Positions 1 to 6,368 of a stretch of 16,732 nt of DNA are shown here, one piece after another (the stretch's first letter is position 1; each line of letters opens with the position of its first letter). Below the pieces are notes generated by a model. It was not told the origin of the DNA. It made no database searches and saw nothing but the letters and a program-made list of their open reading frames with translations. The translations under genes and the position numbers were made by a program. Origin of the DNA: an uncultured Christensenella sp. (GTDB lineage: Bacteria > Bacillota > Clostridia > Christensenellales > UBA3700). The stretch is from assembly GCA_910577795.1 (NCBI GenBank), contig CAJTNW010000023.1:1-16732 (forward strand), read 5' to 3'.

Positions 1-422
1 CAATAACTTTTTATATATTACGTTCATTTAATATTGGTATAAGTTATAAAGATTTATTTTTTGTAATATGTGGCACTTCTTTTGCAATTACTACTTGTGT
101 GTTTATTCCAACACCAGGTGGCAGTGGTGGAATAGAGTTTGCTTTTACCTCAATTTTTGTTTTTATTGCAAGTGGTATTACAAAAGATTTAGGTGCAAGC
201 GGTATGCTACTATGGCGAATACTAACCTATTATGGCTTGATGCTTGTAAGTTTTATTGACTATTTAGTATTGGAAAAAAGAACTCTAAAATTTCAAAAGT
301 ACACAACTATTAACAACATAAACACAGATAATACAAATGTTGTTGACCTAAGTATTATGGTAAACGACAGCACAAACAATGATAACATAACAGCAAAGGA
401 AGAGGAGAATCAAAATGGTTAA
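1..422 (+). CDS. Flippase-like / lysylphosphatidylglycerol synthase TM-domain protein, C-terminal part (partial)
   Basis: The reading frame is open from base 3, so the gene starts before the window and only about 139 C-terminal codons are seen. The key motif is PTPGGSGGIEFAF (nt 108-146), which matches the conserved P-x-PGG-x-G-x-x-E segment near the end of the UPF0104/LPG-synthase transmembrane family (YbhN and MprF flippase-domain relatives). Two hydrophobic stretches follow, then a hydrophilic Asn/Asp/Glu-rich tail of about 45 residues after LEKRTLKF. Members of the family are polytopic inner-membrane proteins linked to lipid or glycolipid translocation; the substrate cannot be told from this fragment. 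Its stop codon overlaps the start of the next gene by 8 bases (ATGGTTAA), so the two are probably translationally coupled. The GTG at 99 falls inside the conserved motif and is not the true start. Confidence 0.75.
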   Translation, partial: ITFYILRSFNIGISYKDLFFVICGTSFAITTCVFIPTPGGSGGIEFAFTSIFVFIASGITKDLGASGMLLWRILTYYGLMLVSFIDYLVLEKRTLKFQKYTTINNINTDNTNVVDLSIMVNDSTNNDNITAKEEENQNG

Positions 423-1251
423 CATAATGTTTTCTGGCAATAGTGCTATTTTTAAAGGAATGCTTTTAGGAGTTTTATCTATTTTAAAACATTATAAAGG
501 TCCTTTAACAATTTACATTACAACATTAGATTATACTGAGTTAAAACCTATGTTTACTTGCGTAACACAAGAACAAGCAAACTTACTAGACAAAATAGTA
601 AAAGAAAGTAATCCTCTAAGCAATGTTATATTAATGGATGTAACTACACTATTTAAACAACTTTTGAATGGCAAAAACCAAAAAAATGATTATTCGCCTT
701 ATACATTAATAAGATTACTTACAGACAAACTAGATTTGTCTGATAAAATTCTTTATCTTGATAGCGATATTATGGCTTGTGGGGATATTTCGTTGTTATA
801 TAATATAGATATAGAAAACTACGAATTTGCCTCTGCTCTTGACTATATGGGTAAATTTTGGATAGCAAAAGATTACTTTAATGCAGGAGTAACTTTATTT
901 AACCGAAAACTTGCTATACAGAATAATCTATTTGAAAAATGCCGTGATTTAGTAAATACTAAATGGTTTAAAATGCCAGACCAAACTGCTTTGTATAGAA
1001 GCAAAACAAGTATGCTTATTTTAGATGACAAATTTAATGAGCAGAGATTACCAAAAGAAGATACAATAATTAAACACTTTAATAAAGGTATAAAATGGTT
1101 TCCTTTCTTCCATATTTACAATGTTAAACAATGGCAGTTTGATAAGGTGCACAAAAAACTAAAAATCAATTGTTTTGATGATATATTTGAACTTTATAAT
1201 ACTCTTTTAGTAGATTATGAAGATATAATACTAAATAAACAAACTAATTAA
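415..1251 (+). CDS. Glycosyltransferase family 8 protein
   Basis: A 278-residue protein with the layout of bacterial GT8 retaining glycosyltransferases (LPS galactosyl/glucosyltransferase and glycogenin relatives). The donor-binding DxD is D116-S117-D118 within ILYLDSDIMACGDISLLYNID. An N-terminal Rossmann-like part starts VNIMFSGNS. The C-terminal half has the family's metal/substrate region, IIKHFNKGIKW followed by HIYNVKQW, recalling the usual H-x-x-G-x-K-P-W motif though it is not identical. These enzymes use a UDP-sugar and a divalent metal in the cytoplasm. An AGGAGA ribosome binding site lies just upstream of the ATG at 415, inside the preceding flippase-like gene, and the coding regions overlap by 8 bases. 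Together they suggest assembly and export of a cell-surface glycolipid or polysaccharide (inference). The sugar and acceptor cannot be assigned. Confidence 0.88.
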   Translation: MVNIMFSGNSAIFKGMLLGVLSILKHYKGPLTIYITTLDYTELKPMFTCVTQEQANLLDKIVKESNPLSNVILMDVTTLFKQLLNGKNQKNDYSPYTLIRLLTDKLDLSDKILYLDSDIMACGDISLLYNIDIENYEFASALDYMGKFWIAKDYFNAGVTLFNRKLAIQNNLFEKCRDLVNTKWFKMPDQTALYRSKTSMLILDDKFNEQRLPKEDTIIKHFNKGIKWFPFFHIYNVKQWQFDKVHKKLKINCFDDIFELYNTLLVDYEDIILNKQTN

Positions 1252-1284
1252 ATCCGTTACACAATATCAATAAATAAACAACCT

Positions 1285-1314
1285 AAAAAACCACTAGAAT
1301 ATCTAGTGGTTTTA
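1285..1314 (+). terminator. Rho-independent terminator after the glycosyltransferase gene, probably bidirectional
   Basis: The stem CCACTAGA (1291-1298) pairs with TCTAGTGG (1302-1309) around a 3-base loop. A/T pairs on both sides (1287-1290 with 1310-1313) lengthen it to about 12 bp. A T-run follows on the + strand and an A-run precedes it. Read on the minus strand it also ends in six T, so it could back up the tuf terminator. Confidence 0.8.
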
Positions 1315-1417
1315 TTACCCCCAAATAGCAAAATATAAACTCTATATTTAACATTTATTTTACCAAAACAACACTATTAAAATTTAAACTTAAATTATAT
1401 TATAATTATTTTACAAC

Positions 1418-1450
1418 AAAAAATGCTCTAGTTTTACTAGAGCATTTTTT
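1418..1450 (-). terminator. Rho-independent terminator of the str operon (after tuf)
   Basis: The perfect stem AAATGCTCTAG (1421-1431) pairs with CTAGAGCATTT (1437-1447) around a 5-base loop; flanking A/T pairs extend it to 14 bp. It lies about 40 bases past the tuf stop, and on the minus strand the hairpin is followed by a T-rich run. The symmetrical A and T tracts mean it may also work on + strand transcripts. Between the two terminators (1315-1417) I see only AT-rich sequence. Confidence 0.85.
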
Positions 1451-1491
1451 TGCTTAATATCATATTTAATAAAAATCAGTAGTTTTCTAAA

Positions 1492-2694
1492 TTACTTAAT
1501 AATTTTAGAAACAACGCCTGAACCTACAGTTCTACCACCTTCACGGATAGCGAAACGTAGACCTTCTTCGATAGCGATTGGAGTGATAAGTTCGATATCC
1601 ATATCAATGTTATCACCAGGCATAACCATTTCTACACCAGCAGGCAATTTGATAGAACCAGTAACGTCTGTAGTTCTGAAGTAGAATTGTGGACGGTAAC
1701 CATTGAAGAATGGAGTATGACGACCACCCTCTTCTTTTGTTAATACGTAAACTTGAGAAGCAAAAGAAGTGTGAGGGTTGATTGAACCTGGTTTAGCAAG
1801 TACTTGACCACGTTCAATATCAGTTCTTTGAATACCACGAAGCAATAGACCAACGTTATCACCAGCAAATGCCTCATCAAGAAGTTTTCTGAACATTTCA
1901 ATACCAGTACATGTTGTTTTAACTGTATCTTTAATACCAACGATTTCGATTTGGTCTTGCATTTTGATGCAACCACGTTCTACTCTACCAGTAGCAACAG
2001 TACCACGACCAGTAATAGTAAATACGTCCTCAACTGGCATTAAGAAAGGCTTATCAGTATCACGTTCTGGTGCTGGGATATAAGCATCAACAGCATCAAG
2101 AAGTTCAGCGATGCAAGCACATGCAGGGTCATCAGCATTGCCGTTTGAAGCAGCCTCAAGAGCCTTGAATGCAGAACCTTTAATGATTGGAGTATCATCG
2201 CCAGGGAAACCATACTCAGTAAGAAGGTCACGGATTTCCATCTCAACTAACTCAAGAAGTTCTTCATCATCAACTAAGTCAGTTTTGTTCATAAATACAA
2301 CGATGTAAGGAACACCTACTTGACGAGCAAGCAAGATGTGCTCACGAGTTTGTGGCATTGGACCATCAGTTGAAGCAACAACTAGGATAGCGCCGTCCAT
2401 TTGTGCAGCACCAGTAATCATGTTTTTAACATAGTCTGCGTGTCCTGGGCAGTCAACGTGTGCATAGTGACGAGTAGCAGTTTGATACTCAACGTGAGCA
2501 GTATTAATTGTAATACCACGCTCTCTCTCTTCTGGAGCCTTATCAATTTCGTCATACTTCATTGCGTCAGCAAATCCCTTAGCAGCACTATACATAGTGA
2601 TAGCAGCAGTAAGAGTAGTCTTACCATGGTCAACGTGACCGATAGTACCAATGTTTACATGGGTCTTGTTTCTTTCAAATTTAGCTTTAGCCAT
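1492..2694 (-). CDS. tuf: Elongation factor Tu
   Basis: EF-Tu, 400 residues, the GTPase that delivers aminoacyl-tRNA to the ribosomal A site. G-domain motifs: GHVDHGKT (19-26), RGITI switch I (59-63), DCPGH with catalytic His85 (81-85), NKTD (136-139) and GSAFKAL. Domains 2 and 3 follow with typical signatures (TGRGTVATGRVERG, RTVGSGVVSKIIK at the C-terminus). An in-frame ATG at 2721 would add nine residues, but those codons contain the ribosome binding site itself (AGGAGG, 2705-2710). The ATG at 2694 is therefore the start and gives the normal MAKAKFER N-terminus. It is the last gene of the str operon, 170 bases after fusA, a gap that may hold a weak promoter of its own. The stop is TAA. Confidence 0.98.
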   Translation of the reverse strand: MAKAKFERNKTHVNIGTIGHVDHGKTTLTAAITMYSAAKGFADAMKYDEIDKAPEERERGITINTAHVEYQTATRHYAHVDCPGHADYVKNMITGAAQMDGAILVVASTDGPMPQTREHILLARQVGVPYIVVFMNKTDLVDDEELLELVEMEIRDLLTEYGFPGDDTPIIKGSAFKALEAASNGNADDPACACIAELLDAVDAYIPAPERDTDKPFLMPVEDVFTITGRGTVATGRVERGCIKMQDQIEIVGIKDTVKTTCTGIEMFRKLLDEAFAGDNVGLLLRGIQRTDIERGQVLAKPGSINPHTSFASQVYVLTKEEGGRHTPFFNGYRPQFYFRTTDVTGSIKLPAGVEMVMPGDNIDMDIELITPIAIEEGLRFAIREGGRTVGSGVVSKIIK

Positions 2695-2721
2695 ATTTGT
2701 AAATCCTCCTAAAAAATTCAA

Positions 2722-2749
2722 TTTATAATGTTTTTTTATTTTTGTACAA
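2722..2749 (-). promoter_or_regulatory. Possible internal promoter for tuf
   Basis: On the minus strand, TTGTAC (2749-2744) and TATAAA (2727-2722) are 16 bases apart. The -10 is good and the -35 is poor. Transcription would start only a few bases before the AGGAGG site, leaving a very short leader. The fusA-tuf gap of 170 bases is much longer than the 27 bases between rpsG and fusA, and a separate tuf promoter is common. The gap also holds a weak AT stem, AATACTAAA (2817-2825) with TTTAGTATT (2835-2843), and nothing else that I recognise. Confidence 0.3.
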
Positions 2750-2864
2750 TAATAAATATTGATTATTGTTTTTGTAAGTTATTAAATATATCTAATGATA
2801 TTTAATACTTTAAAGCAATACTAAATTTAAATTATTTAGTATTAATCAAATTGCAAATTAGCAA

Positions 2865-4949
2865 TTATGACTTTTTGGCTCTTTCGCCAATAATTTTTTC
2901 TGCTACACTTCTTGGTACTTCAGCATAGTGAGAGAATTGCATAGAGAATCCTGCTCTACCTTGAGAAGTTGAACGAAGAACAGTTGCGTAACCGAACATT
3001 TCGCTTAGTGGAACTTCAGCAGAAATTGCTTGGTCTCCACCTCTCATTTCCATTGTTTTAATGTTACCACGACGACCATTGATAGTACCGATAACATCAC
3101 CTAAATATTCGTCAGGTGTAACAACGTCAACAGCCATAATAGGCTCTAACAATACAGGGTTTGCTTTTTTAGCACCTTCTTTTAGTGCCATACTACCAGC
3201 GATTTTGAAAGCCATTTCTGAAGAGTCAACTTCGTGGTAAGAACCATCATTGATAGTAACTTTAAAGTCAACTAATTCATATCCAGCAAGAATACCACTT
3301 AAAGCAGCCTCACGAATACCTTTATCAACAGCAGGGATATATTCCTTAGGAATAGAACCACCTACAGTCTTATCTTCAATAACAACACCTGAACCAGGCT
3401 CACCAGGCATAAGTGTTACACGGCAGTGACCATATTGACCAGAACCACCAGACTGACGGATAAATTTACCTTCACTATCAACAGTGCTACGAATAGTCTC
3501 ACGATAAGCAACTTGAGGTTGACCAACGTTAGCCTCAACTTTAAACTCACGAAGTAATCTATCAACGATAATCTCTAGGTGTAACTCACCCATACCAGCA
3601 ATGATAGTTTGACCTGTTTCTTGGTCTGTATAAGTTTTGAATGTTGGGTCTTCTTCAGCAAGTTTTACCAAAGCCATACCCATTTTTTCTTGTCCAGCCT
3701 TAGTTTTTGGCTCGATAGCAACTTTAATAACTGGCTCTGGGAAATCCATACTCTCCAAATGAATTGGGTGGTCTGGGTCACACAAAGTATCACCAGTTGT
3801 AGTATCTTTTAGTCCTACGATAGCAACGATATCACCAGCATAAACCTCATTAACCTCTGTTCTTGAGTTAGAGTGCATACGAACGATACGTCCAATACGC
3901 TCTTTTTTACCTTTTGATGCGTTGTATACATAAGAACCACTAGTTAATTTACCGCTATATAATCTGAAAAATGCAAGTTTACCATAAGGGTCTGCAACAA
4001 TTTTAAATGCCAAACCAGCCATTGGTTCATCATCAGAAGAAATTCTTTCCTCCTCTGCACCTGTATCAGGGTTAGTACCTTTAATGTGTGGTACATCAAG
4101 TGGAGATGGTAGATAATCAACGATAGCATCCATCAATGCTTGTACACCCTTGTTACGATAAGCACTACCACAGAATACTGGAGTAATAGCCATATCTATA
4201 GTTGCTTTACGCAATGCTGCTTTGATTTCATCAGAAGAAATTTCTTCACCTTCTAGGAATTTAACCATAATTTCTTCATCATAATCAGAAATTGACTCAA
4301 TAAGAAGTTCTCTTGCTGCCTCAGCATCTGCTTGCATATCACTTGGAATATCAGTTAATTCAAACTTAGTACCATCTTTATCATCTTTATCATAAATAAC
4401 AGCCTTCATTTCAATAACGTCAACTTGTCCGATAAAATTATCTTCTTTACCAATAGGCAATTGAACAGGAACTGCGTTTGCTTTTAAACGGTCTTTCATC
4501 ATTTGCACAACGTTTGCAAAATCAGCACCTTGACGGTCCATTTTGTTAACGAAAGCAATACGAGGAACACCATATTTAGTTGCTTGTCTCCAAACAGTTT
4601 CTGATTGTGGTTCTACACCACTTTTAGCACAGAATAATGCAACAGCACCATCAAGTACACGCAAACTTCTTTCTACCTCAACAGTAAAGTCAACGTGTCC
4701 TGGAGTATCAATAAGGTTAATACGAGTACCTCTCCATTGAGTAGATGTTGCAGCAGATGTAATAGTAATACCACGTTCTTGCTCTTGTACCATCCAGTCC
4801 ATAGTAGCACTACCATCGTGAGTTTCACCAATTTTGTGAACACGACCAGTATAATACAAAATACGCTCAGATGTAGTAGTTTTACCAGCATCAATATGCG
4901 CCATAATACCTATATTTCTTGTATTTTCTAACGAAAATTCTCTTGGCAT
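2865..4949 (-). CDS. fusA: Elongation factor G
   Basis: EF-G, 694 residues, the normal length for the family; the GTPase that drives tRNA-mRNA translocation and, with RRF, ribosome recycling. Motifs: AHIDAGKT (P-loop, 17-24), RGITITSAATS (switch I), DTPGHVDF, NKMDRQGAD, and a G5-like GSAYRNKGVQ. Domains II-V follow, with GMGELHLEI, the domain IV region RQSGGSGQYGHC, and the C-terminal YATVLRSTSQGRAGFSMQFSHYAEVP. The ATG is preceded by AGGAGGGC at good spacing. It sits in the canonical str order rpsL-rpsG-fusA-tuf, 27 bases after rpsG. Nothing is truncated or missing. The sequence looks like the housekeeping EF-G rather than the tetracycline-protection or EF-G2 types. Confidence 0.98.
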   Translation of the reverse strand: MPREFSLENTRNIGIMAHIDAGKTTTSERILYYTGRVHKIGETHDGSATMDWMVQEQERGITITSAATSTQWRGTRINLIDTPGHVDFTVEVERSLRVLDGAVALFCAKSGVEPQSETVWRQATKYGVPRIAFVNKMDRQGADFANVVQMMKDRLKANAVPVQLPIGKEDNFIGQVDVIEMKAVIYDKDDKDGTKFELTDIPSDMQADAEAARELLIESISDYDEEIMVKFLEGEEISSDEIKAALRKATIDMAITPVFCGSAYRNKGVQALMDAIVDYLPSPLDVPHIKGTNPDTGAEEERISSDDEPMAGLAFKIVADPYGKLAFFRLYSGKLTSGSYVYNASKGKKERIGRIVRMHSNSRTEVNEVYAGDIVAIVGLKDTTTGDTLCDPDHPIHLESMDFPEPVIKVAIEPKTKAGQEKMGMALVKLAEEDPTFKTYTDQETGQTIIAGMGELHLEIIVDRLLREFKVEANVGQPQVAYRETIRSTVDSEGKFIRQSGGSGQYGHCRVTLMPGEPGSGVVIEDKTVGGSIPKEYIPAVDKGIREAALSGILAGYELVDFKVTINDGSYHEVDSSEMAFKIAGSMALKEGAKKANPVLLEPIMAVDVVTPDEYLGDVIGTINGRRGNIKTMEMRGGDQAISAEVPLSEMFGYATVLRSTSQGRAGFSMQFSHYAEVPRSVAEKIIGERAKKS

Positions 4950-4976
4950 AATGCCCTCCTAAAAATCAAATTAAGA

Positions 4977-5447
4977 TTACCAACGATAATGTGCAAATGC
5001 TTTGTTAGCCTCAGCCATTCTGTGCATATCATCTTTTTTCTTCACAGAGTTACCTGAATTGTTGTAAGCATCCATTAATTCGCCAGCAAGTTTCTCTACT
5101 GTTGTTTTTTCGTTTCTTTTTCTAGCAAAAAGAACAATCCAACGAATAGCAAGAGTTTGTCTTCTTTCAGCCCTAATTTCCATTGGAACTTGGTAAGTTG
5201 AACCACCTACACGGCGAGCCTTAACTTCCAAAACAGGCTTAACATTTTCTAGTGCTTGCTCAAAAACCTCCATAGGGTCTTGATTCAATTTATTTTTAAT
5301 AATTTCAAAAGCACCATAAACTATATTTTGAGCAGTTCCTCTTTTACCATCAAGCATAACTTGGTTTATTAACTTTGTAATAACCTTGCTACCATACATT
5401 GGGTCAGGAAGAACATCTCTTTTTATAACACCACTTCTTCTTGGCAT
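4977..5447 (-). CDS. rpsG: 30S ribosomal protein S7
   Basis: Ribosomal protein S7, 156 residues, the usual bacterial length. It is a primary assembly protein that nucleates the head of the 30S subunit by binding the 3' domain of 16S rRNA, and it touches the E site. Recognisable segments: MPRRSGVIKRDVLPDP at the start, KLINQVMLDGKRGTAQ, RRVGGSTYQVP, RAERRQTLAIRW, and the C-terminal KKDDMHRMAEANKAFAHYRW. A GGAGGT site (5461-5456) precedes the ATG. The preceding 86-base gap to rpsL can fold into a pseudoknot ending about 9 bases before this site. In E. coli, S7 represses its own operon through the same intercistronic gap, so autogenous control is plausible but not shown here. Confidence 0.97.
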   Translation of the reverse strand: MPRRSGVIKRDVLPDPMYGSKVITKLINQVMLDGKRGTAQNIVYGAFEIIKNKLNQDPMEVFEQALENVKPVLEVKARRVGGSTYQVPMEIRAERRQTLAIRWIVLFARKRNEKTTVEKLAGELMDAYNNSGNSVKKKDDMHRMAEANKAFAHYRW

Positions 5448-5470
5448 AATTTATTACCTCCATAATTATT

Positions 5471-5514
5471 TTGACTGCCTAAAAATCACAAAAGCAAAGC
5501 AGTCAAGTTGCTTT
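5471..5514 (-). promoter_or_regulatory. Predicted H-type RNA pseudoknot between rpsL and rpsG (candidate S7 feedback site)
   Basis: In the transcript, AAAGCAA (5514-5508) can pair with UUGCUUU (5497-5491), enclosing a 10-base loop. Eight of those loop bases, UUGACUGC (5506-5499), are perfectly complementary to a downstream GCAGUCAA (5478-5471). The order S1-S2-S1'-S2' is that of a classical H-type pseudoknot, with junction loops of 1 and 1 bases and a 12-base third loop. It begins 19 bases after the rpsL stop and ends 9 bases before the rpsG ribosome binding site. The pairings are seen directly; folding as a pseudoknot (rather than two exclusive hairpins) and binding by S7 are inference. There is no T-run after it, so it is not a terminator. 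Confidence 0.6.
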
Positions 5515-5533
5515 AAACATCCGATTACAAAGT

Positions 5534-5905
5534 TTATTTAGGGCGTTTAGCACCATATTTAGACCTTGCTTGTTTACGATTAGCGACACCTGATGCATCC
5601 AAAGTACCACGGATAATGTGATATCTAACACCTGGTAAATCTCTAACCCTACCACCACGAATTAAAACTACGCTATGCTCTTGAAGATTATGTCCAATAC
5701 CTGGAATATAAATTGTACCTTCTTGACCATTTACAAGACGAACCCTTGCAATTTTACGCAATGCGGAGTTTGGCTTTTTAGGTGAAGTTGTAGTAACAGA
5801 AAGACATACACCACGTTTTTGAGGATTTGCATCCATAATAGGGGCATTGCTCTTTGAAACTTTGTCCTTTCTACCTTGCCTAATTAATTGGTTAATAGTT
5901 GGCAT
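5534..5905 (-). CDS. rpsL: 30S ribosomal protein S12 (Arg at position 88)
   Basis: Ribosomal protein S12, 123 residues, part of the decoding centre of the 30S subunit. Conserved blocks: PQKRGVC, PKKPNSALRK with Lys43 and Lys44, PGIGHNLQEHSV, RGGRV-DLPGVRYH, and ARSKYGAKRPK. Two points differ from E. coli. Position 88, normally Lys in GGRVKDLP, is Arg (AGA codon), the same change as the classical streptomycin-resistance allele; Lys43 is unchanged. The segment after Cys34 reads LSVTTTSP instead of TRVYTTTP. Asp89, the site methylthiolated by RimO in E. coli, is present. The start follows AAGGAGGT (5922-5915). It is the first gene of the str operon and is preceded by a long structured leader and a strong promoter. 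Confidence 0.98.
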   Translation of the reverse strand: MPTINQLIRQGRKDKVSKSNAPIMDANPQKRGVCLSVTTTSPKKPNSALRKIARVRLVNGQEGTIYIPGIGHNLQEHSVVLIRGGRVRDLPGVRYHIIRGTLDASGVANRKQARSKYGAKRPK

Positions 5906-6263
5906 TTCTTTTTTACCTCCTTAAAAAATATAAAATCGGATGAGTAATTCCCGCAACCCTTGAAGGACACTCATTTGAAGTATGCGACCAGTTAAAAATT
6001 ATTGTTACTAATAAATACGATTTCAAACTCAAATAAAATCCACCTAAATTTAAGCAATAATTTACTTGATTTTGCTACCCTATTTACTAATAGCCTTCCT
6101 TTAAAATCAGCGCTATCAATACGGCATACAGCACACCTACCTATGCCTTTATTGACTGCTGTTAGCAAATGATTTGCACCAAAATACTAACAGTTTATAA
6201 CTTATTTAATATAATTATTCCATACATAAATTTTGGCATAATTTACCTAAGAATAACCATATA
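5906..6263 (-). promoter_or_regulatory. Long structured 5' leader of the str operon
   Basis: About 358 nt lie between the predicted transcription start (near 6263) and rpsL. Three structures can be drawn in the RNA. (1) CUGUUA (6193-6188) with UAACAG (6164-6159), holding GCAAA (6177-6173) with UUUGC (6169-6165). (2) UCAAUA (6155-6150) with UAUUGA (6121-6116), holding GGCAUA (6147-6142) with UAUGCC (6128-6123) and a 13-base loop; CAGC/GCUG (6161-6158 with 6111-6108) may close it. (3) AUGAGU (5974-5969) with ACUCAU (5945-5940), ending about 17 bases before the ribosome binding site. None matches a riboswitch or ribosomal-protein leader that I can name. No terminator is visible, so any control would more likely be translational or by RNA stability. 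Confidence 0.5.
6195..6239 (-). CDS. Possible 14-residue leader peptide in the rpsL leader
   Basis: A minus-strand ORF, ATG (6239) to TAA (6195), encodes MPKFMYGIIILNKL. A weak AGGT lies about 6 bases upstream. It begins about 24 bases after the predicted transcription start and ends just before the first leader hairpin, so translation could affect folding. ORFs this short arise easily by chance in AT-rich DNA. Confidence 0.15.
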   Translation of the reverse strand: MPKFMYGIIILNKL

Positions 6264-6269
6264 TTTGAT

Positions 6270-6298
6270 ATTCTAACAAATATAATATAGAATGTCAA
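6270..6298 (-). promoter_or_regulatory. Sigma-A promoter of the str operon (rpsL-rpsG-fusA-tuf)
   Basis: On the minus strand, TTGACA (6298-6293) and TAGAAT (6275-6270) are separated by exactly 17 bases: a perfect -35 and a 5/6 -10. Transcription would start near 6263. It lies between the preceding minus-strand gene (stop at 6369) and rpsL, and gives the operon its own promoter in place of the more usual rpoBC-linked arrangement. Confidence 0.8.
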
Positions 6299-6368
6299 AC
6301 ATTTTAAACAATTTTAATAATTGTCAGAATATTTTTTGAATAAAAAGAAATAATAGAAAATTTTAGGC

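Noticed and set aside
2817..2843. AT-only 9-bp hairpin between fusA and tuf as a terminator
   Set aside because: No G-C pairs to speak of and no T-run after it; it would not stop transcription efficiently, and tuf is expected to be transcribed with fusA.
2111..4931. Open frames on the + strand opposite tuf and fusA
   Set aside because: They are antisense shadows of highly conserved, codon-biased genes. They lack ribosome binding sites and show no family motifs.
5906..6090. A frame of about 57 codons without ATG, ending in TAA at the rpsL ribosome binding site
   Set aside because: No proper start codon with a ribosome binding site and no recognisable protein; it overlaps the leader hairpin. 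The open stretch is most likely chance.
6308..6324. Hairpin ACAATT/AATTGT after the DUF3592-like gene as a terminator
   Set aside because: The stem is only six mostly A/T pairs with no clear T-run; too weak to call, although some terminator is expected in this area.
5906..6368. A tRNA, SRP RNA, 6S RNA, T-box or RNase P gene in the gap before rpsL
   Set aside because: No T-loop GTTCGAA-type motif, no T-box TGG-ACC core, no SRP GGAAG-centred loop in the right fold, and none of the RNase P core motifs were found.
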